Shown one piece after another: positions 32,613 to 44,400 of a stretch of DNA of 64,000 nt. The notes under the pieces were generated by a model. That model saw only the letters and a list, made by a program, of their open reading frames with translations, did no database searches and was not told the origin of the DNA. The stretch's first letter is position 1. Each line of letters begins with the position of its first letter. Source of the DNA: Siphonodentalium dalli (lineage: Eukaryota > Mollusca > Scaphopoda > Gadilida > Siphonodentaliidae); the NCBI GenBank assembly GCA_032622095.1, contig CP136069.1, forward strand, positions 88,496,958 to 88,560,957, written 5' to 3'. The position numbers were made by a program, and so were the translations under genes.

Positions 32613-33774
32613 TCTATACTATATATTTTGAGACTTCGTATATATGTGTGTGTGTGTGTGTGTGTGTACTTCATAGAATCCAAAACGCGTGTACAGATTG
32701 AGATCAAATTTCGTATGTAAGTGTAAAATCCCACCGACACCGCCGTAGATGTGTTTTCGAGAAGCTCTGAGCACCCTTTATCCACTCCCAGTCATCGAAA
32801 TCAGCTCAAACGGCACGGCCGGGGTTAATAACGTCATTATATATATATATGAAGTCAGAGTCTCCAAAGTTATACCGGAACAAACACGTGTTTACGTCGT
32901 CTTGGGGGTCCACGATGGGAGTCTGACTTCAATGCAATGTTATCGCTCGAAACACGTGTTTACTTCGTGTTGAGGTTCGCGATGGGAGTCTGACAATTGT
33001 TATCGCTCGAAATAGTACATTAGGACGGGAACGGCTGGACAGATTGAGCTCAAACTTCCTATCTAAAGGTAAAATAACACGTACGATGTCGTCCACGCGT
33101 TTTCCAGAAGCTCCGAGCACCCGTACTCCACTCCCAGTCATAAAAATCAGCTCAAACGGCACGGCCGGGGTTAATAACGTCATTATATATATATATACGA
33201 AGTCAACGTTATTAGCATCTGCATTGAGTGCATTTCCTAGAACGCAACACGTGTTTTACGTCGTCTTGAGGTTCACGATGGGAGTCATTTCAATGCAATG
33301 TTATCGCTCGAAACACGTGTTTACTTCGTGTTGAGGTTCACGATGGGAGTCTGACATTTCAATGCAATGTTATCGCTCGAAATATTATGCAGAAAGGCAG
33401 ATCTCGGAAACGGGTGGAGCTATCGACCTGAAATTTGCTATGTGAATGTATCTTGCACCGGGTACAAATTGTATCGGGTCGCCGAGTCCATGCGACGCCC
33501 GTGCAGCGCATGCGCAGACGAGATCTCGGAAACGGGTGGAGCTATCGACTTGAAATTTGCTATGTGAATGTATCTTGCGCCGGGTACAAATTTTATTGGG
33601 TCGCCGAGTCCGTGCGACGCCAGCTTCGCGCATGCGCAGACCAGATCTCGGAAACGGGTGGAGCTACCGGGTACAATTTTTTCTTATTGAAACGCGTGGA
33701 GCTAAAAATTAAAAACAAATATTAAAAAAATGTCATGTTTCGGACAAGCCGCCGGTGGCGGGCTAACGTGCTAG
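32613..33774 (+). mobile_element. Type B non-autonomous Helitron-like element, 1162 bp
   Basis: It follows the type A element with no spacer (CTAG|TCTATAC). It has a 5' TATATATTTTGAGAC block, a TG microsatellite, two diverged copies of a long block with CACGTG palindromes and a TATATATATA tract, then two to three 122-bp monomers. The 3' hairpin is GCCGCCGGTGGCGGGC, then TAACGTG and CTAG. It is the reverse counterpart of the 1166-bp units at 50129-53626. No coding capacity. Confidence 0.75.
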
Positions 33775-34817
33775 TCTTCTATACTATATATTTTGAGACT
33801 TCGTATATATGTGTGTATATGTGTGTGTGTGTACTTCATAGAATCCAAAACGCGTGTACAGATTGAGATCAAATTTCGTATGTAAGTGTAAAATCCCACC
33901 GACACCGCCGTAATCGTGTTTTCGAGAAGCTCTGAGCACCCTTTATCCACTCCCAGTCACCGAAATCAGCTCAAACGGCACGGCCGGGGTTAATAACGTC
34001 ATTATATATATATATGAAGTCAGAGTCTCCAAAGTTATACCGGAACAAACACGTGTTTACGTCGTCTTGGGGGTCCACGATGGGAGTCTGACTTCAATGC
34101 AATGTTATCGCTCGAAACACGTGTTTACTTCGTGTTGAGGTTCACGATGGGAGTCTGACAATTGTTATCGCTCGAAATAGTACATTAGGACGGGAATGGC
34201 TGGACAGATTGAGCTCAAACTTCCTATCTAAAGGTAAAATACCACGTACGATGTCGTCCACGCGTTTTCCAGAAGCTCAGAGCACCCGTACTCCACTCCC
34301 AGTCATAAAAATCAGCTCAAACGGCACGGCCGGGGTTAATAACGTCATTATATATATATATACGAAGTCAACGTTATTAGCATCTGCATTGAGTGCATTT
34401 CCTAGAACGCAACACGTGTTTTACGTCGTCTTGAGGTTCACGATGGGAGTCATTTCAATGCAATGTTATCGCTCGAAACACGTGTTTACTTCGTGTTGAG
34501 GTTCACGATGGGAGTCTGACATTTCAATGCAATGTTATCGCTCGAAATGTTATGCAGAAAGGCAGATCTCGGAAACGGGTGGAGCTATCGACCTGAAATT
34601 TGCTATGTGAATGTATCTTGCGCCGGGTACAAATTTTATCGGGTCGCCGAGTACGTGCGACGCCAGCTTCGCGCATGCGCAGACCAGATCTCGGAAACGG
34701 GTGGAGCTACCGGGTACAAATTTTTCTTATTGAAACGCGTGGAGCTAAAAATAAAAAATAAAAAATAAAAAAATGTCATGTTTCGGACAAGCCGCCGGTG
34801 GCGGGCTAACCTGCTAG
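33775..34817 (+). mobile_element. Type B Helitron-like element, one minisatellite monomer shorter
   Basis: Same structure as the preceding unit. It is about 120 bp shorter, which equals one 122-bp monomer. 3' end GGCGGGCTAACCTGCTAG, then T. Confidence 0.75.
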
Positions 34818-35679
34818 TACTATATATTTTGAGACTTCGTATATATGTGTGTGTGTGTGTACTTCATAGAATCCAAAACGCGTGTACAGATTGAGATCAA
34901 ATTTCGTATGTAAGTGTAAAATCCCACCGACACCGCCGTAGTCGTGTTTTCGAGAAGCTCTGAGCACCCTTTATCCACTCCCAAATCACCGCAAAGGCAC
35001 GGCGGTGGTTAAGACAATAACGCTCTTTATCTATACCTTATACGGAGGTTTTAACAATTAACGCTCTTTATTGCAATGGACGTGGCTAAACGATACCCCA
35101 TGCGTCCGATGCGGATTCCAATGGACGTGGCTAAACGACTGACCCCATGCGTCCGAAATACGGATGCGGACGAAATGCAACTAAAAAGGCAGAATTGATC
35201 TAAGAGCTCGAAATATTATGCAGAGGGATTTCACGACGGGATTAATTGACTGTCCGCTCTGAAGTTTAGGACGGGGAGGACGGGTACCATGAATTAACTC
35301 ATTGAAAAACATAGAATGCGTTATCTCGCAAACGGGTGGAGCTATCGACTTGAAATTTGCTATGTGAATGTATCTTGCCCCGGATACAAATTTTATCGGG
35401 TGGCCGAGTCCGTGCGACGCCAGCTTCGCGCATGCGCAGACGAGATCTCGGAAACCGGTGGTGCTATCGACTTGAAATTTGGTATGTGAATGTATCTTGC
35501 CCCGGGTACGAATTTTATCGGGTCGCCGAGCCCATGCGACGCAAGCTTCGCGCATGCGCAGACCAGATGTCGGAAACGGGTGGAGCTATCGACTTGAAAT
35601 TTGGTTAAATTAAAAAAATGTCATGTTTCTGAAACAAAGCCATGAGACGAATGCCGCCAGTGGCGGGCTAACATGCTAG
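34818..35679 (+). mobile_element. Type B Helitron-like element, short variant
   Basis: It starts TACTATATATTTTG directly after CTAG. The middle differs from the previous units (AACGCTCTTTAT twice, and a GGACGTGGCTAAACGA duplication near 35080-35140), followed by two 122-bp monomers. 3' end: GCCGCCAGTGGCGGGC, TAACATG, CTAG. It corresponds to the minus-strand units at 45339-46231 and 49236-50128. Confidence 0.7.
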
Positions 35680-36824
35680 TACTATATATTTTGAGACTTC
35701 GTATATATGTGTGTGTGTGTGTGTGTACTTCATAGAATCCAAAACGCGTGTAAAGATTGAGCTCAAACTTCCTATGTAAGTGTCAAATCACACCGACACG
35801 ACCGTGGTCAAGGTTTAGAGAAGCTCAGAGCACCCGTTCTCCAATCTCAAATCACCGCAAAGGCACGGCGGGGGTTAATCAAGTGATTATTTAATGAGCG
35901 TTTGTTTTTGACGCATCTCTATAAAGAGCGTCTGTTTGCCATTCAACGTTATTTGCATCTGCAGAGAGATATACGGAACATGCATTAAATTTAAAAAACA
36001 TTTGTTTCTGACCAACCCTGCGAGCACGGATGGCGCGCTTTGTTTTTACAGTATATAGTTATATACCGAAATCATCCCAGATAATCACGAATATAGCATC
36101 AGATTTCTCCCCAGATATATCGTTATAAAGCTACTGGAATCTGCCAATCTACGGGAAATTCCAGGGAATGCCGATTGAGCTCAAACTTGCTACCCACGGG
36201 AAGTGTCATATATATGAGTGTGTCCTTTATAGACTCGAACCGATTGAGCTCAAACTTGCTAAATAAGAAAATAGCCCCCAAGCCGTAAATATCAACAACA
36301 ACGATATTGCTATTTTTAGAACGCAACACATGTTTACGTCGCGTTGGTGATTGAGGTTCACAACGGGGTTAATTGACTGTCCGCTCTTTGCGACGATGAG
36401 GTTCACGGCGGGGACTATTGACCAACAATCACAATTTCGTCTTTTGCATCAGATACCAACACCTCGACCGATCGGGACGAAACTTGGTACGTGAGTGTAG
36501 TTTGACCAGGTGGTCGTCGCTGTCGTATTGGCGAGCCCGTGCGACGCCCGTGCAGCGCATGCGCAGACGAGATATCGGAAACGGGTGGAGCTATCGACTT
36601 GAAATTTGGTATGTGAATGTATCTTGCGCCGGGTACACATTTTATCGGGTCGCCGAGCCCGTGCGACGCCAGCTTCGCGCATGCGCAGACCAGATCTCGA
36701 AAACGGGTGGAGCTACCGGGTACAAATTTTTCTTATTGAAACGCGTGGAGCTAAAAATTAAAAATATATATATAAAAAAATGTCATGTTTCGGACAAGCC
36801 GCCGGTGGCGGGCTAACCTGCTAG
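35680..36824 (+). mobile_element. Type B Helitron-like element with a distinct middle
   Basis: It shares with 54523-55594 the block containing GAGCTCAAACTTGCTA (reverse in the right array) and the CGAGCACGGATGGCGCGC segment. It then resumes the type A-like GATCGGGACGAAACTTGGTA block, two monomers with GCGCATGCGC, and the 3' hairpin with TAACCTG and CTAG. This looks like a chimera of two subtypes. Confidence 0.65.
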
Positions 36825-37730
36825 TCTATTATATATTTTGGAAGATCTGTTTGTTTGTGTGTTTGTGTGTAATCGATGGACTCGAAAATGGCCCAGCCGA
36901 TTTCGATGAAACTTGGTATGTGGGGGTATTTTCGGGTCAGGACTAACATAGGCCTATTAATTTGTCCGTGCGAGGTTAACTTTTCACGTGCCGAGGTCAA
37001 ATCTGTTTTTACGCCGTTTTGCGCTAATATATTTCAGTTCGGTGCTAACAAATCGATTCGAAACAGCGCGAATAATAACATGCCAGTCATAATAATGACA
37101 CTATGAGAATCTTTCGTGTTTCCTCTTTCCAACGATATATAATATGTATGTATCCGTTTTAGTTATCTGCCTCAATTATTAAGAAGAAGTGGTACGATCT
37201 TCTATCAGGGTAAAAACAATGCGTAACTTCTATGACGTCGTTAGAGGTCATAAAGTTAGATCACGTTAACTCTTCTCCGGCCGATGCATTTGACTGTTTC
37301 AGACGTCTTGGCGATATCTCGGGCACCGATGGTAATTTATCTTTACGTTGAAACTTGATAATTAATGAGCGTGTGTATATGAGGCGCGTTTATATACTTC
37401 AGTGGAAATCAAATCGGGTTAAACTGGCGGATTTTTACGGACGAAATTTGATGCATAGGGTATCTCGGTATCCGCTGAGCCGATTTCCCGGTATCCGCTG
37501 GGCCGATTTCCACCATTTTTGGGGTGTTGATCCACCTGACCTTGACCTTCAAAATGGTCAATTCAAGGTCAAATCGGGTAAAACCGGATGGATTTCGACG
37601 GGTACTTTTGTCGGGTACTTTTGTTCGGGCACTGTGTTTTGGACGGGTCAAATCGTGACCCCACTTGACCTTGGCCTTCAAAATAGACAATTCAAGGTCA
37701 AAGCCCGGACGAAGTCGGGTCACCTTCTAG
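36825..37730 (+). mobile_element. Type C Helitron-like element with nuclear-receptor-type half-sites
   Basis: 5' end TCTATTATATATTTTGGAAG. Internal repeats contain TGACCTTGACCTTCAA and TTCAAGGTCA pairs, a minisatellite seen more fully at 58525-59060. The 3' hairpin is GCCCGGACGAAGTCGGGT, then CACCTT and CTAG, followed by T. It is the last (3'-most) unit of the plus-strand array. Confidence 0.7.
37255..37575 (+). repeat. Internal block of the type C element shared with 31085-31405
   Basis: Direct copy, offset 6170 bp. The ORF-like frame starting at 37355 occurs in both copies but has no domain and is not supported as a gene. Confidence 0.8.
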
Positions 37731-37969
37731 TATATTATATATACAATGGTCCCCCCCCCCACATATATATATATATATACGCCAATTATAACACGTGATA
37801 CTGTTTTACACCCCTACCTCCCCATGATTACATGTATACACCGTACCTACACCCATCCACGAATGTGCCCTATTGGTATACATGTTATATTAAATGTTCA
37901 ATTGGTTTATTCACATGTATATATATATTCTCACTCTATTATACCAATATTTATGGTGACTTGAGAATA

Positions 37970-38776
37970 AACTATCTATCTGTATCTCAAGCTGGGATCG
38001 GCGCATTGTTGTACAATCAACGACAATCAATGACAATCTATGGACAAAAGCGTGCTGAGCTTCCTGGCTCAGAATACCTGTACATATTCCAAGTTTACCT
38101 GCCATCAACAAATTATACCGATGACTTTCATTTGCAATATGTAAACGCACTGCGTGATATTATCGATCAATATTTCGACTTGGGTCACGTCATTATTATG
38201 GGCGATTTTAATTGTACGCTATCCAAAACACGCGCAAGGGACAATTCCCTGCGTGATATTCTGGCTATAAAAAGATTTATATCAGTAAATGGAAGTTCTC
38301 TCTGCATAGGAAACCGCAACACTTATGTTCCGACTATGAACGGGCCGGGTTCATGCATTGATTATATATTTTATTCTGAATTTGATCCATACATTTCTCT
38401 CACATATGCAGAAATTATTGAAGATGTATTGTCTGGCGCATCGAACCATAGACCGATTGTATGCCAATTTAAATGTGACGTTCCAAGCGACATACCAGAC
38501 CGGCGACACGATACCTCAACACCGACATTTAATTGGAAAAAATTTAAAGCGGCTCCTACCTTAATCAGCCAGTATCAATGTTGTTTAAAAGAAATACTCC
38601 CTGCAAATCAGACACTCGTCAATAATAGTGACTTGGACACATTATATGACTCCATTGTGGCTGCTATGCTGCTAGCCTCCAATCAGACTGTCCCTCGTAA
38701 AACATATAAAAGTTATCTCAAGCCGTTCTGGAATAGTCGCTTGAAACAATTGCATGTTAATACAAGAAAACCATAG
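37970..38776 (+). pseudogene. LINE APE-type endonuclease domain fragment
   Basis: The frame within 37832-38776 encodes GIGALLYNQ, FQVYLPS, VIIMGDFNCTLS (catalytic Asp-Asn), GPGSCIDYIFYS, and LSGASNHRPIVCQF, followed by a hydrophilic linker ending FWNSRLKQLHVNTRKP. In the final block the usual SDH is SNH, so a catalytic Asp is lost. The TAG at 38774-38776 stands where this family often has Trp. The N-terminal strands are missing and no RT follows. The linker type (FW-x-x-x-LK-x-LH) suits the LINE whose RT lies at 61666-64000, but they need not be one insertion. Any protein would nick DNA for target-primed reverse transcription; this copy is dead. Confidence 0.8.
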
Positions 38777-38828
38777 TCAGAAATGGTAACGCCACCAAGA
38801 TCATATTATTAGCCATAAATATAAATTA
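38762..38828 (+). repeat. 67-bp block shared with two Helitron junctions (apparently unoccupied copy)
   Basis: Identical, or nearly so, to 45272-45338 and 49169-49235. Here it continues ATTA|TGATATAATT, while in the other two copies it is followed directly by the CTAG end of a minus-strand Helitron-like element. Confidence 0.8.
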
Positions 38829-38856
38829 TGATATAATTATAATATAAAATATCATT

Positions 38857-38890
38857 CATTAGTTAGCGCTTATATAGGCGCTAACTAATG
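38857..38890. other. Perfect 13-bp inverted repeat with an 8-nt loop
   Basis: CATTAGTTAGCGC at 38857-38869 and GCGCTAACTAATG at 38878-38890, loop TTATATAG. It lies 80 bp past the LINE fragment. It could be a transcription-terminator-like hairpin or a transposon end. No partner sequence is seen elsewhere. Confidence 0.6.
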
Positions 38891-40599
38891 ACTTGTTAAA
38901 TACCATCTAATAAATATTCATCTTATTCACAACTTTAAGGAGTCCTTCTGGCACACGAGAATATTTATTGCCGTTTGATTTGCACCAAGTGAACTCGGTG
39001 CATATATAATTGATAGAACTGACCTTTATTATGATGATCGTGTCGTTATTTGTTTAAGATACGTATCAATTGACTTATACGCACCCGTTCCCTATTAAAA
39101 TCTATATATATCGCCCATTTTAGAGGACCTCCGCGAATTCGGGGACTTCCGCAAAGTGATCTCCACAAATCGGGACCTACTGCAAATCGTCGCACCCAAT
39201 GCAATTTGTAAACAAATACGATTGACATGCGTTTTAACGAGGTGAGCTTTAATTAAACGAAAGAAGCATTCTACATAAACTATTTGTCATGGACTCAGCC
39301 AGTGTGCCATATATATGTGTCAACTAAGGTCGATTTGCGTGGTAAAAGTGAAAGTGGAAAATCCTATTGAAAATGAAAGTAGCCTACAATTTTGGGAAAT
39401 TCCGCGGCAGATTGCAGTGAATCTATACTATTGGAAGTGAATGTACAATTCCTGGAATTCTATCAGATATCCCGACTCTGCTCATTTTCGTGATCATAGG
39501 TTATATAGACCCTATATGACCACGAAAACGAGTCGAGTCGCGATACATCCATCGGTACAAACACATTGTGTATACGATACAATTTTGAACAGAACAGACA
39601 TGCGCGCTCCAATTAAAATTACCCATAATTCACTTCACTACACAGGGGTTCCCAAAGGGTTATACATTATTTTCAGGCTATCAGAGTATTTATATTTTCA
39701 ACAACATATTATTACACCGGTGACTTTAAGTTTACAATTTCAGCCTGGCCTGACCCTATGGATACGATTTATGATATTTTCAAAAACGTATTATACACCG
39801 GTGCCGTTAACTTTACAATTTCAGCATATACGTGATTCTATTGGTACGGTTGAGTAAGGTACAAAAATAATATCCAAGAATATATTTCTCCATTCGACCA
39901 TGAGTCTATACAGATCTGTACACTAGTGTCCACCCACTTCGTGGCGGGAATGAAAATATGTAGGTCACAGTGTCCTAATATCATGGTAACGTAGGTATCG
40001 ATAGGTTTACAACCATTGGTTTCCTGACAAATATATGGTAACACTCACAATTTGGAATATCAATTGTAATATCTCAACACCCCTCCCTAATAACAATTAC
40101 ATGTGGGTATTTGTGTATGGTGGTATACTTGTATTTAACGCGTGTTACAAATTACACCTCGGTGGTAACGTAGGTATTCATATTCTGGCTTCATCGCATA
40201 AACTGAACTTAATTCTCATGTAAGATTACTGACGGTTGCAATTCAAACGATTTCTGAAAGAGTGCCTCGAGCGCTGTAATCTGAGGCGATGCGAATAGCT
40301 CAGTGACTTATTTGGTCAATGTAAATTGTGTTGAAACGCCTGAATGTAGTCTTGGCTTCGGTAACGTAGGTATCGAATCTGCATACTGAAGCTAGCGCTA
40401 CTCTGGTCTTTGGAGGATTGATTATCGGGCAGTGATATTTTATTTTTTTGGTGTCGCACACTGTACCTGAAATTCACATATATGCATTATATCATGGTAA
40501 TATGCACATATTTTATGCTAGATGGCTGCTTCATCAATTGTTCCTCATAAGCGAGAATCACCCATAACTGTCATGATATTGTTTAGAACCGTGCACATG
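38891..40599. other. Non-coding stretch between the Helitron arrays
   Basis: AT-rich, with short degenerate direct repeats near 39700-39830 (ATTATACACCGGTG and a CTTTACAATTTCAGC-like end, twice) and the phrase GGTAACGTAGGTAT three times (39983, 40160, 40360). No gene is supported. Confidence 0.4.
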
Positions 40600-40870
40600 C
40601 AGGGGCGTGAATAGATTGGTGGGCGGGGTTAAGTCTCTATCGTCTACCCCCATCAACTTCGGTAAAAATTTCATTCCTGACACATTAGTTGGAGAGTTTA
40701 CACCACGTATAGGTTGAAATTGTTCTCATAGTTTGAACATTTGTAACCTTTATTTCTGTTTATTTAGTGGGGAATTTGTTGTTTTGAACCAATAGTGGCA
40801 ATTATTTTCTACTTTGGTTCTGAAATGGCCATCAGTTGAAAATTATTCAAGCGTTGGCAAGTAGATTGGT
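40600..40870 (+). repeat. Diverged copy of the dispersed repeat at 17553-18200
   Basis: Shared order of landmarks: ACACATTAGTTGGA, ATAGGTTGAAA, TGTTCTCATAGTTTG, GGGGAATTTGTTGTTTT, and GGCCATCAGTTG. Moderate divergence. It shows that the 17.5-kb sequence belongs to a dispersed family. Confidence 0.6.
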
Positions 40871-41935
40871 CATGTGCCGCAATCTATGTGACAGAAAGGG
40901 CATCGTTAGCATCCAAAACACTGCAGTAGCCGGTACTAGCCGCCATCAATTCACACAGAGCTCTAATCACAGAGGTCAATAATTTACTATCTCGCCTGGC
41001 AGCGAAGTCATATAATCTTGTTGACACTATAAATCTGAGAGAGAACTGGATCTCTCTTCGAATGGCGAGTGGTTGGCTGAAATGTTGTTAAAGACACACT
41101 GTCCGCGTCCAAGGTCTCCGTATCACCCAGTTACAGAACAATAACGACATTTCACCAAAAGCCAATTTTAGCGATCCAAAGTAGTTTATTACCTATAAAT
41201 ACTCGCAATAATGTACCATGTACGGTATCATGGGGACCTAGATGGTCTACCTACGCTTATCTCGTCGAAACCGTCTCATAATAACAGACTCATTCTGTCT
41301 ATAACATATACCCGTTCCTTCGAAATAAAGAACCCTCTTGATACTTTATGCTTATGCTTTAAAGGCACGGGCGGCGTTCGTTGCAGAAATATTCATATTT
41401 GTTCAAATCGCCATCAACAGAAGGAATATTAAAATATACCGGTATATAGTTTTGTTCTATGCCAAACATAATCAGCGCGTAAATAGTATATTGTCGTCAA
41501 AACGTAAAATGGTGTACTTAAACAAGAACCTGCTCGTGTTACAGAAGTTTTGCTTCTGTTTACATATATAACACAGCGCAATTCTATTTGTTAATTACAC
41601 ACAAATGATATAAACGCTCTTTATTATTTCCATTATGCATATCAGGAAAACAGTAACAAATAACGCTCTTTATGTTTACCATATCCGGATCTAAACAAAA
41701 GCCAGGTTCTGTAACGTTTTTTGCTTTTGTTTACATAACAAAGGAAACACATTTGACAATAACATACTGTTTATGCCATATTCCGGATTGGTATAAGAAC
41801 ATACTATTCTTTCTATTTATGGCGGTTTTTGACGGAGCTGAATATTTTAACAGCATGTATACCCACCGCCGCCCGTATCTGTAATTGTCAACGCTGCAAA
41901 TTAAGCAGAACATGGATATCTACATATATATACAA
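40871..41935. other. Non-coding stretch, nothing recognised
   Basis: Two ACGCTCTTTAT motifs (about 41610 and 41663) resemble a block inside the short type B Helitron-like units, but no element boundary is visible. ORFs here are short and without motifs. Confidence 0.35.
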
Positions 41936-42501
41936 CTAGCCGATGAGCCCGACGTTGTCCGGGCTATTCATGTGCGAAGCTGGCGTCGCACGGGCTCGGC
42001 GACCCGATAAAATTCGTATCCGGGGCAAGATACATTCACGTAGCAAATTTCAAGTCGATAGCTCCACCCGTTTCCGAGATCTCGTCTGCGCATGCGCGAA
42101 GCTGGCGTCGCACGGACTCGGCGACCCGATAAAATTCGTATCCGGGGCAAGATACATTCACATAGCAAATTTCAAGTCGATAGCTCCACCCGTTTCCGAG
42201 ATCTCGTCTGCGCATGCGCGAAGATGGCGTCGCACGGGCTCGACGACCCGATAAAATTCGTATCCGGGGCAAGATACATTCACATAGCAAATTTCAAGTC
42301 GATAGCTCCACCCGTTTCCGAGATCTCGTCTGCGCATGCGCGAAGCGGGCGCCACACGGGCTCGCCAATACGACAACGTCGACCGCCTGGTCAAACTACA
42401 CACACGTACCAAGTTTCGTCCCGATCGGTCGAGAATCGTAGATTTGTATAAATGACAGACATACAGACAGACATACAGAGGTCTTCAAAATATATATGAG
42501 A
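41936..42501 (-). mobile_element. Type A Helitron-like element (minus strand), 3'-most unit of the right array
   Basis: Read on the minus strand it ends GGGCTCATCGGCTAG at 41936 and begins TCTCATATATATTTTG at 42501. It holds about three 122-bp monomers (monomer starts 42092 and 42214). The 3' flank on the minus strand is TTGTA, so T follows CTAG. Confidence 0.75.
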
Positions 42502-43062
42502 CTAGCCGATGAGCCCGACGTTGTCCGGGCTATTCAAAAACCAAATTTCAAGTCGATGAGCCCGACGTTGTCCGGGCTATTCAAAAACCAAATTTCAAGT
42601 CGATAGTTCTACCCGTTTCCGAGATCTGGTCTGCGCATGCGCGAAGCTGGCGTCGCACGGACTCGGCGACCCGATAAAATTCGTATCCGGGGCAAGATAC
42701 ATTCACATAGCAAATTTCAAGTCGATAGCTCCACCCGTTTCCGATATCTCGTCTGCGCATGCGCGAAGCTGGCGTCGCACGGGCTCGGCGACCCGATAAA
42801 ATTCGTATCCGGGGCAAGATACATTCACATAGCAAATTTCAAGTCGATAGCTCCACCCGTTTCCGAGATCTCGTCTGCGCATGCGCTGCACGGGCGTCGC
42901 ACGGGCTCGCCAATACGACAACGTCGACCGCCTGGTCAAACTACACACACGTACCAAGTTTCGTCCAGATCGGTCGAGAATCGTAGATTTGTATAAATGA
43001 CATACAAACATACAGACAAACAAACATACAGACAAACAGAGGTCTTCAAAATATATATGAGA
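42502..43062 (-). mobile_element. Type A Helitron-like element (minus strand)
   Basis: Directly adjoining the previous unit: the minus-strand junction is CTAG|TCTCATAT. The 3' part has an extra partial duplication of the terminal hairpin block near 42510-42570. Monomers at 42637 and 42759 are 122 bp apart. Confidence 0.75.
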
Positions 43063-43483
43063 CTAGCCGATGAGCCCGACGTTGTCCGGGCTATTCAAAA
43101 ACCAAATTTGAAGTCGATAGCTCTACCCAGCCCGACGTTGTCCGGGCTATTCAAAAACCAAATTTCAAGTCGATTGCTCTACCCGTTTCGGAGATCTGGC
43201 TGCGCGAAGCTGGCGTCGCACGGGCTCGGCGACCCGATAAAATTCGTATCCGGGGCAAGATACATTCACATAACAAAATTCAAGTCGATAGCTCCACCCG
43301 TTTCCGAGATCTCGTCTGCGCATGCGCTGCACGGGCGCCGCACGCGCTCGCCAATACGACGACGACGACCGCCTGGTCAAACTACACACACGTACCAAGT
43401 TTCGTCCCGATCGGTCGAGAATCGTAGATTTGTAAAAATGACAGACAAACATACAGACATAGGTCTTCAAAATATATATGAGA
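43063..43483 (-). mobile_element. Type A Helitron-like element, short (421 bp)
   Basis: Same ends as its neighbours, with a single complete monomer and a duplicated hairpin block near 43125-43160. Its twin, 3897 bp further on, is 46960-47380. Confidence 0.75.
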
Positions 43484-44111
43484 CTAGCCGATGAGCCCGA
43501 CGTTGTCCGGGCTATTCAAAAACCAAATTTCAAGTCGATAGCTCTACCCGTTTCCGATATCTGGTCTGCGCATGCGCGAAGCTGGCGTCGCACGGGCTCG
43601 GCGACCTGATAAAATTAGTATCCGGGGCAAGATACATTCACATAGCAAATTTCAAGTCGATAGCTCCACCCGTTTCCGAGATCTCGTCTGCGCATGCGCG
43701 AAGCTGGCGTCGCACGGGCTCGGCGACCCGATAAAATTCGTATCCGGGGCAAGATACATTCACATACCAAATTTCAAGTCGATAGCTCCACCCGTTTCCG
43801 AGATCTCGTCTGCGCATGCGCGAAGCTGGCGTCGCACGGGTTCGGCGACCCGATAAAATTCGTATCCGGGGCAAGATACATTCACATAGCAAATTTCAAG
43901 TCGATAGCTTCACCCGTTTCCGAGATCTCGTCTGCGCATGCGCGAAGCGGGCGCCGCACGGGCTCGCCAATACGACAACGTCCACCGCCTGGTCAAACTA
44001 CACACACGTACCAAGTTTCGTCCCGATCGGTGGAGAATCGTATATTTGTATCAATGACAGACAAACAAACATACAGACAGACAAACAGAGGTCATCAAAA
44101 TATATATGAGA
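43484..44111 (-). mobile_element. Type A Helitron-like element, 5'-most of this run
   Basis: 628 bp with about four 122-bp monomers (43572, 43694, 43816). The minus-strand 5' end TCTCATATATATTTTGATG is at 44111, and the sequence outside it is unrelated. Twin: 47381-48008. Confidence 0.75.
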
Positions 44112-44126
44112 AATTCGTATCCGGGT

Positions 44127-44400
44127 CACTTTCATCATCATCGTCAACATCATAACGATCACCGACCTCTTCATCGTCATCATCATCATCCGTATCATCA
44201 CCGTCGCCGTCTTTATCAATCTTCGTCATCATCCATCGTCATAATTATCCCATCATCAGCATCGTCGACGTTGTTATCGTCGTCGTCATCTTTATCCTCA
44301 TCATCACCAACCTCGTCATCATTATCATCATCATAATCGACATCATACAATGTAGTCATCATCACCGTCACCGTCGAACACATCATCTTCATCTTGTGAA
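44127..44400 (+). repeat. Imperfect TCA/TCG trinucleotide repeat
   Basis: Dense CATCAT, CGTCAT and CGTCGT triplets with interruptions. The ORFs on both strands (Ser/His-rich on one, Met/Thr-rich on the other) are artefacts of this composition. The second copy lies at 48024-48297. Confidence 0.85.

Noticed and set aside
37832-37969. N-terminal 45 or so codons of the ORF overlapping the LINE endonuclease fragment
   Set aside because: The encoded residues do not match the endonuclease family, and the DNA is AT microsatellite-like. The homology begins near 37970.
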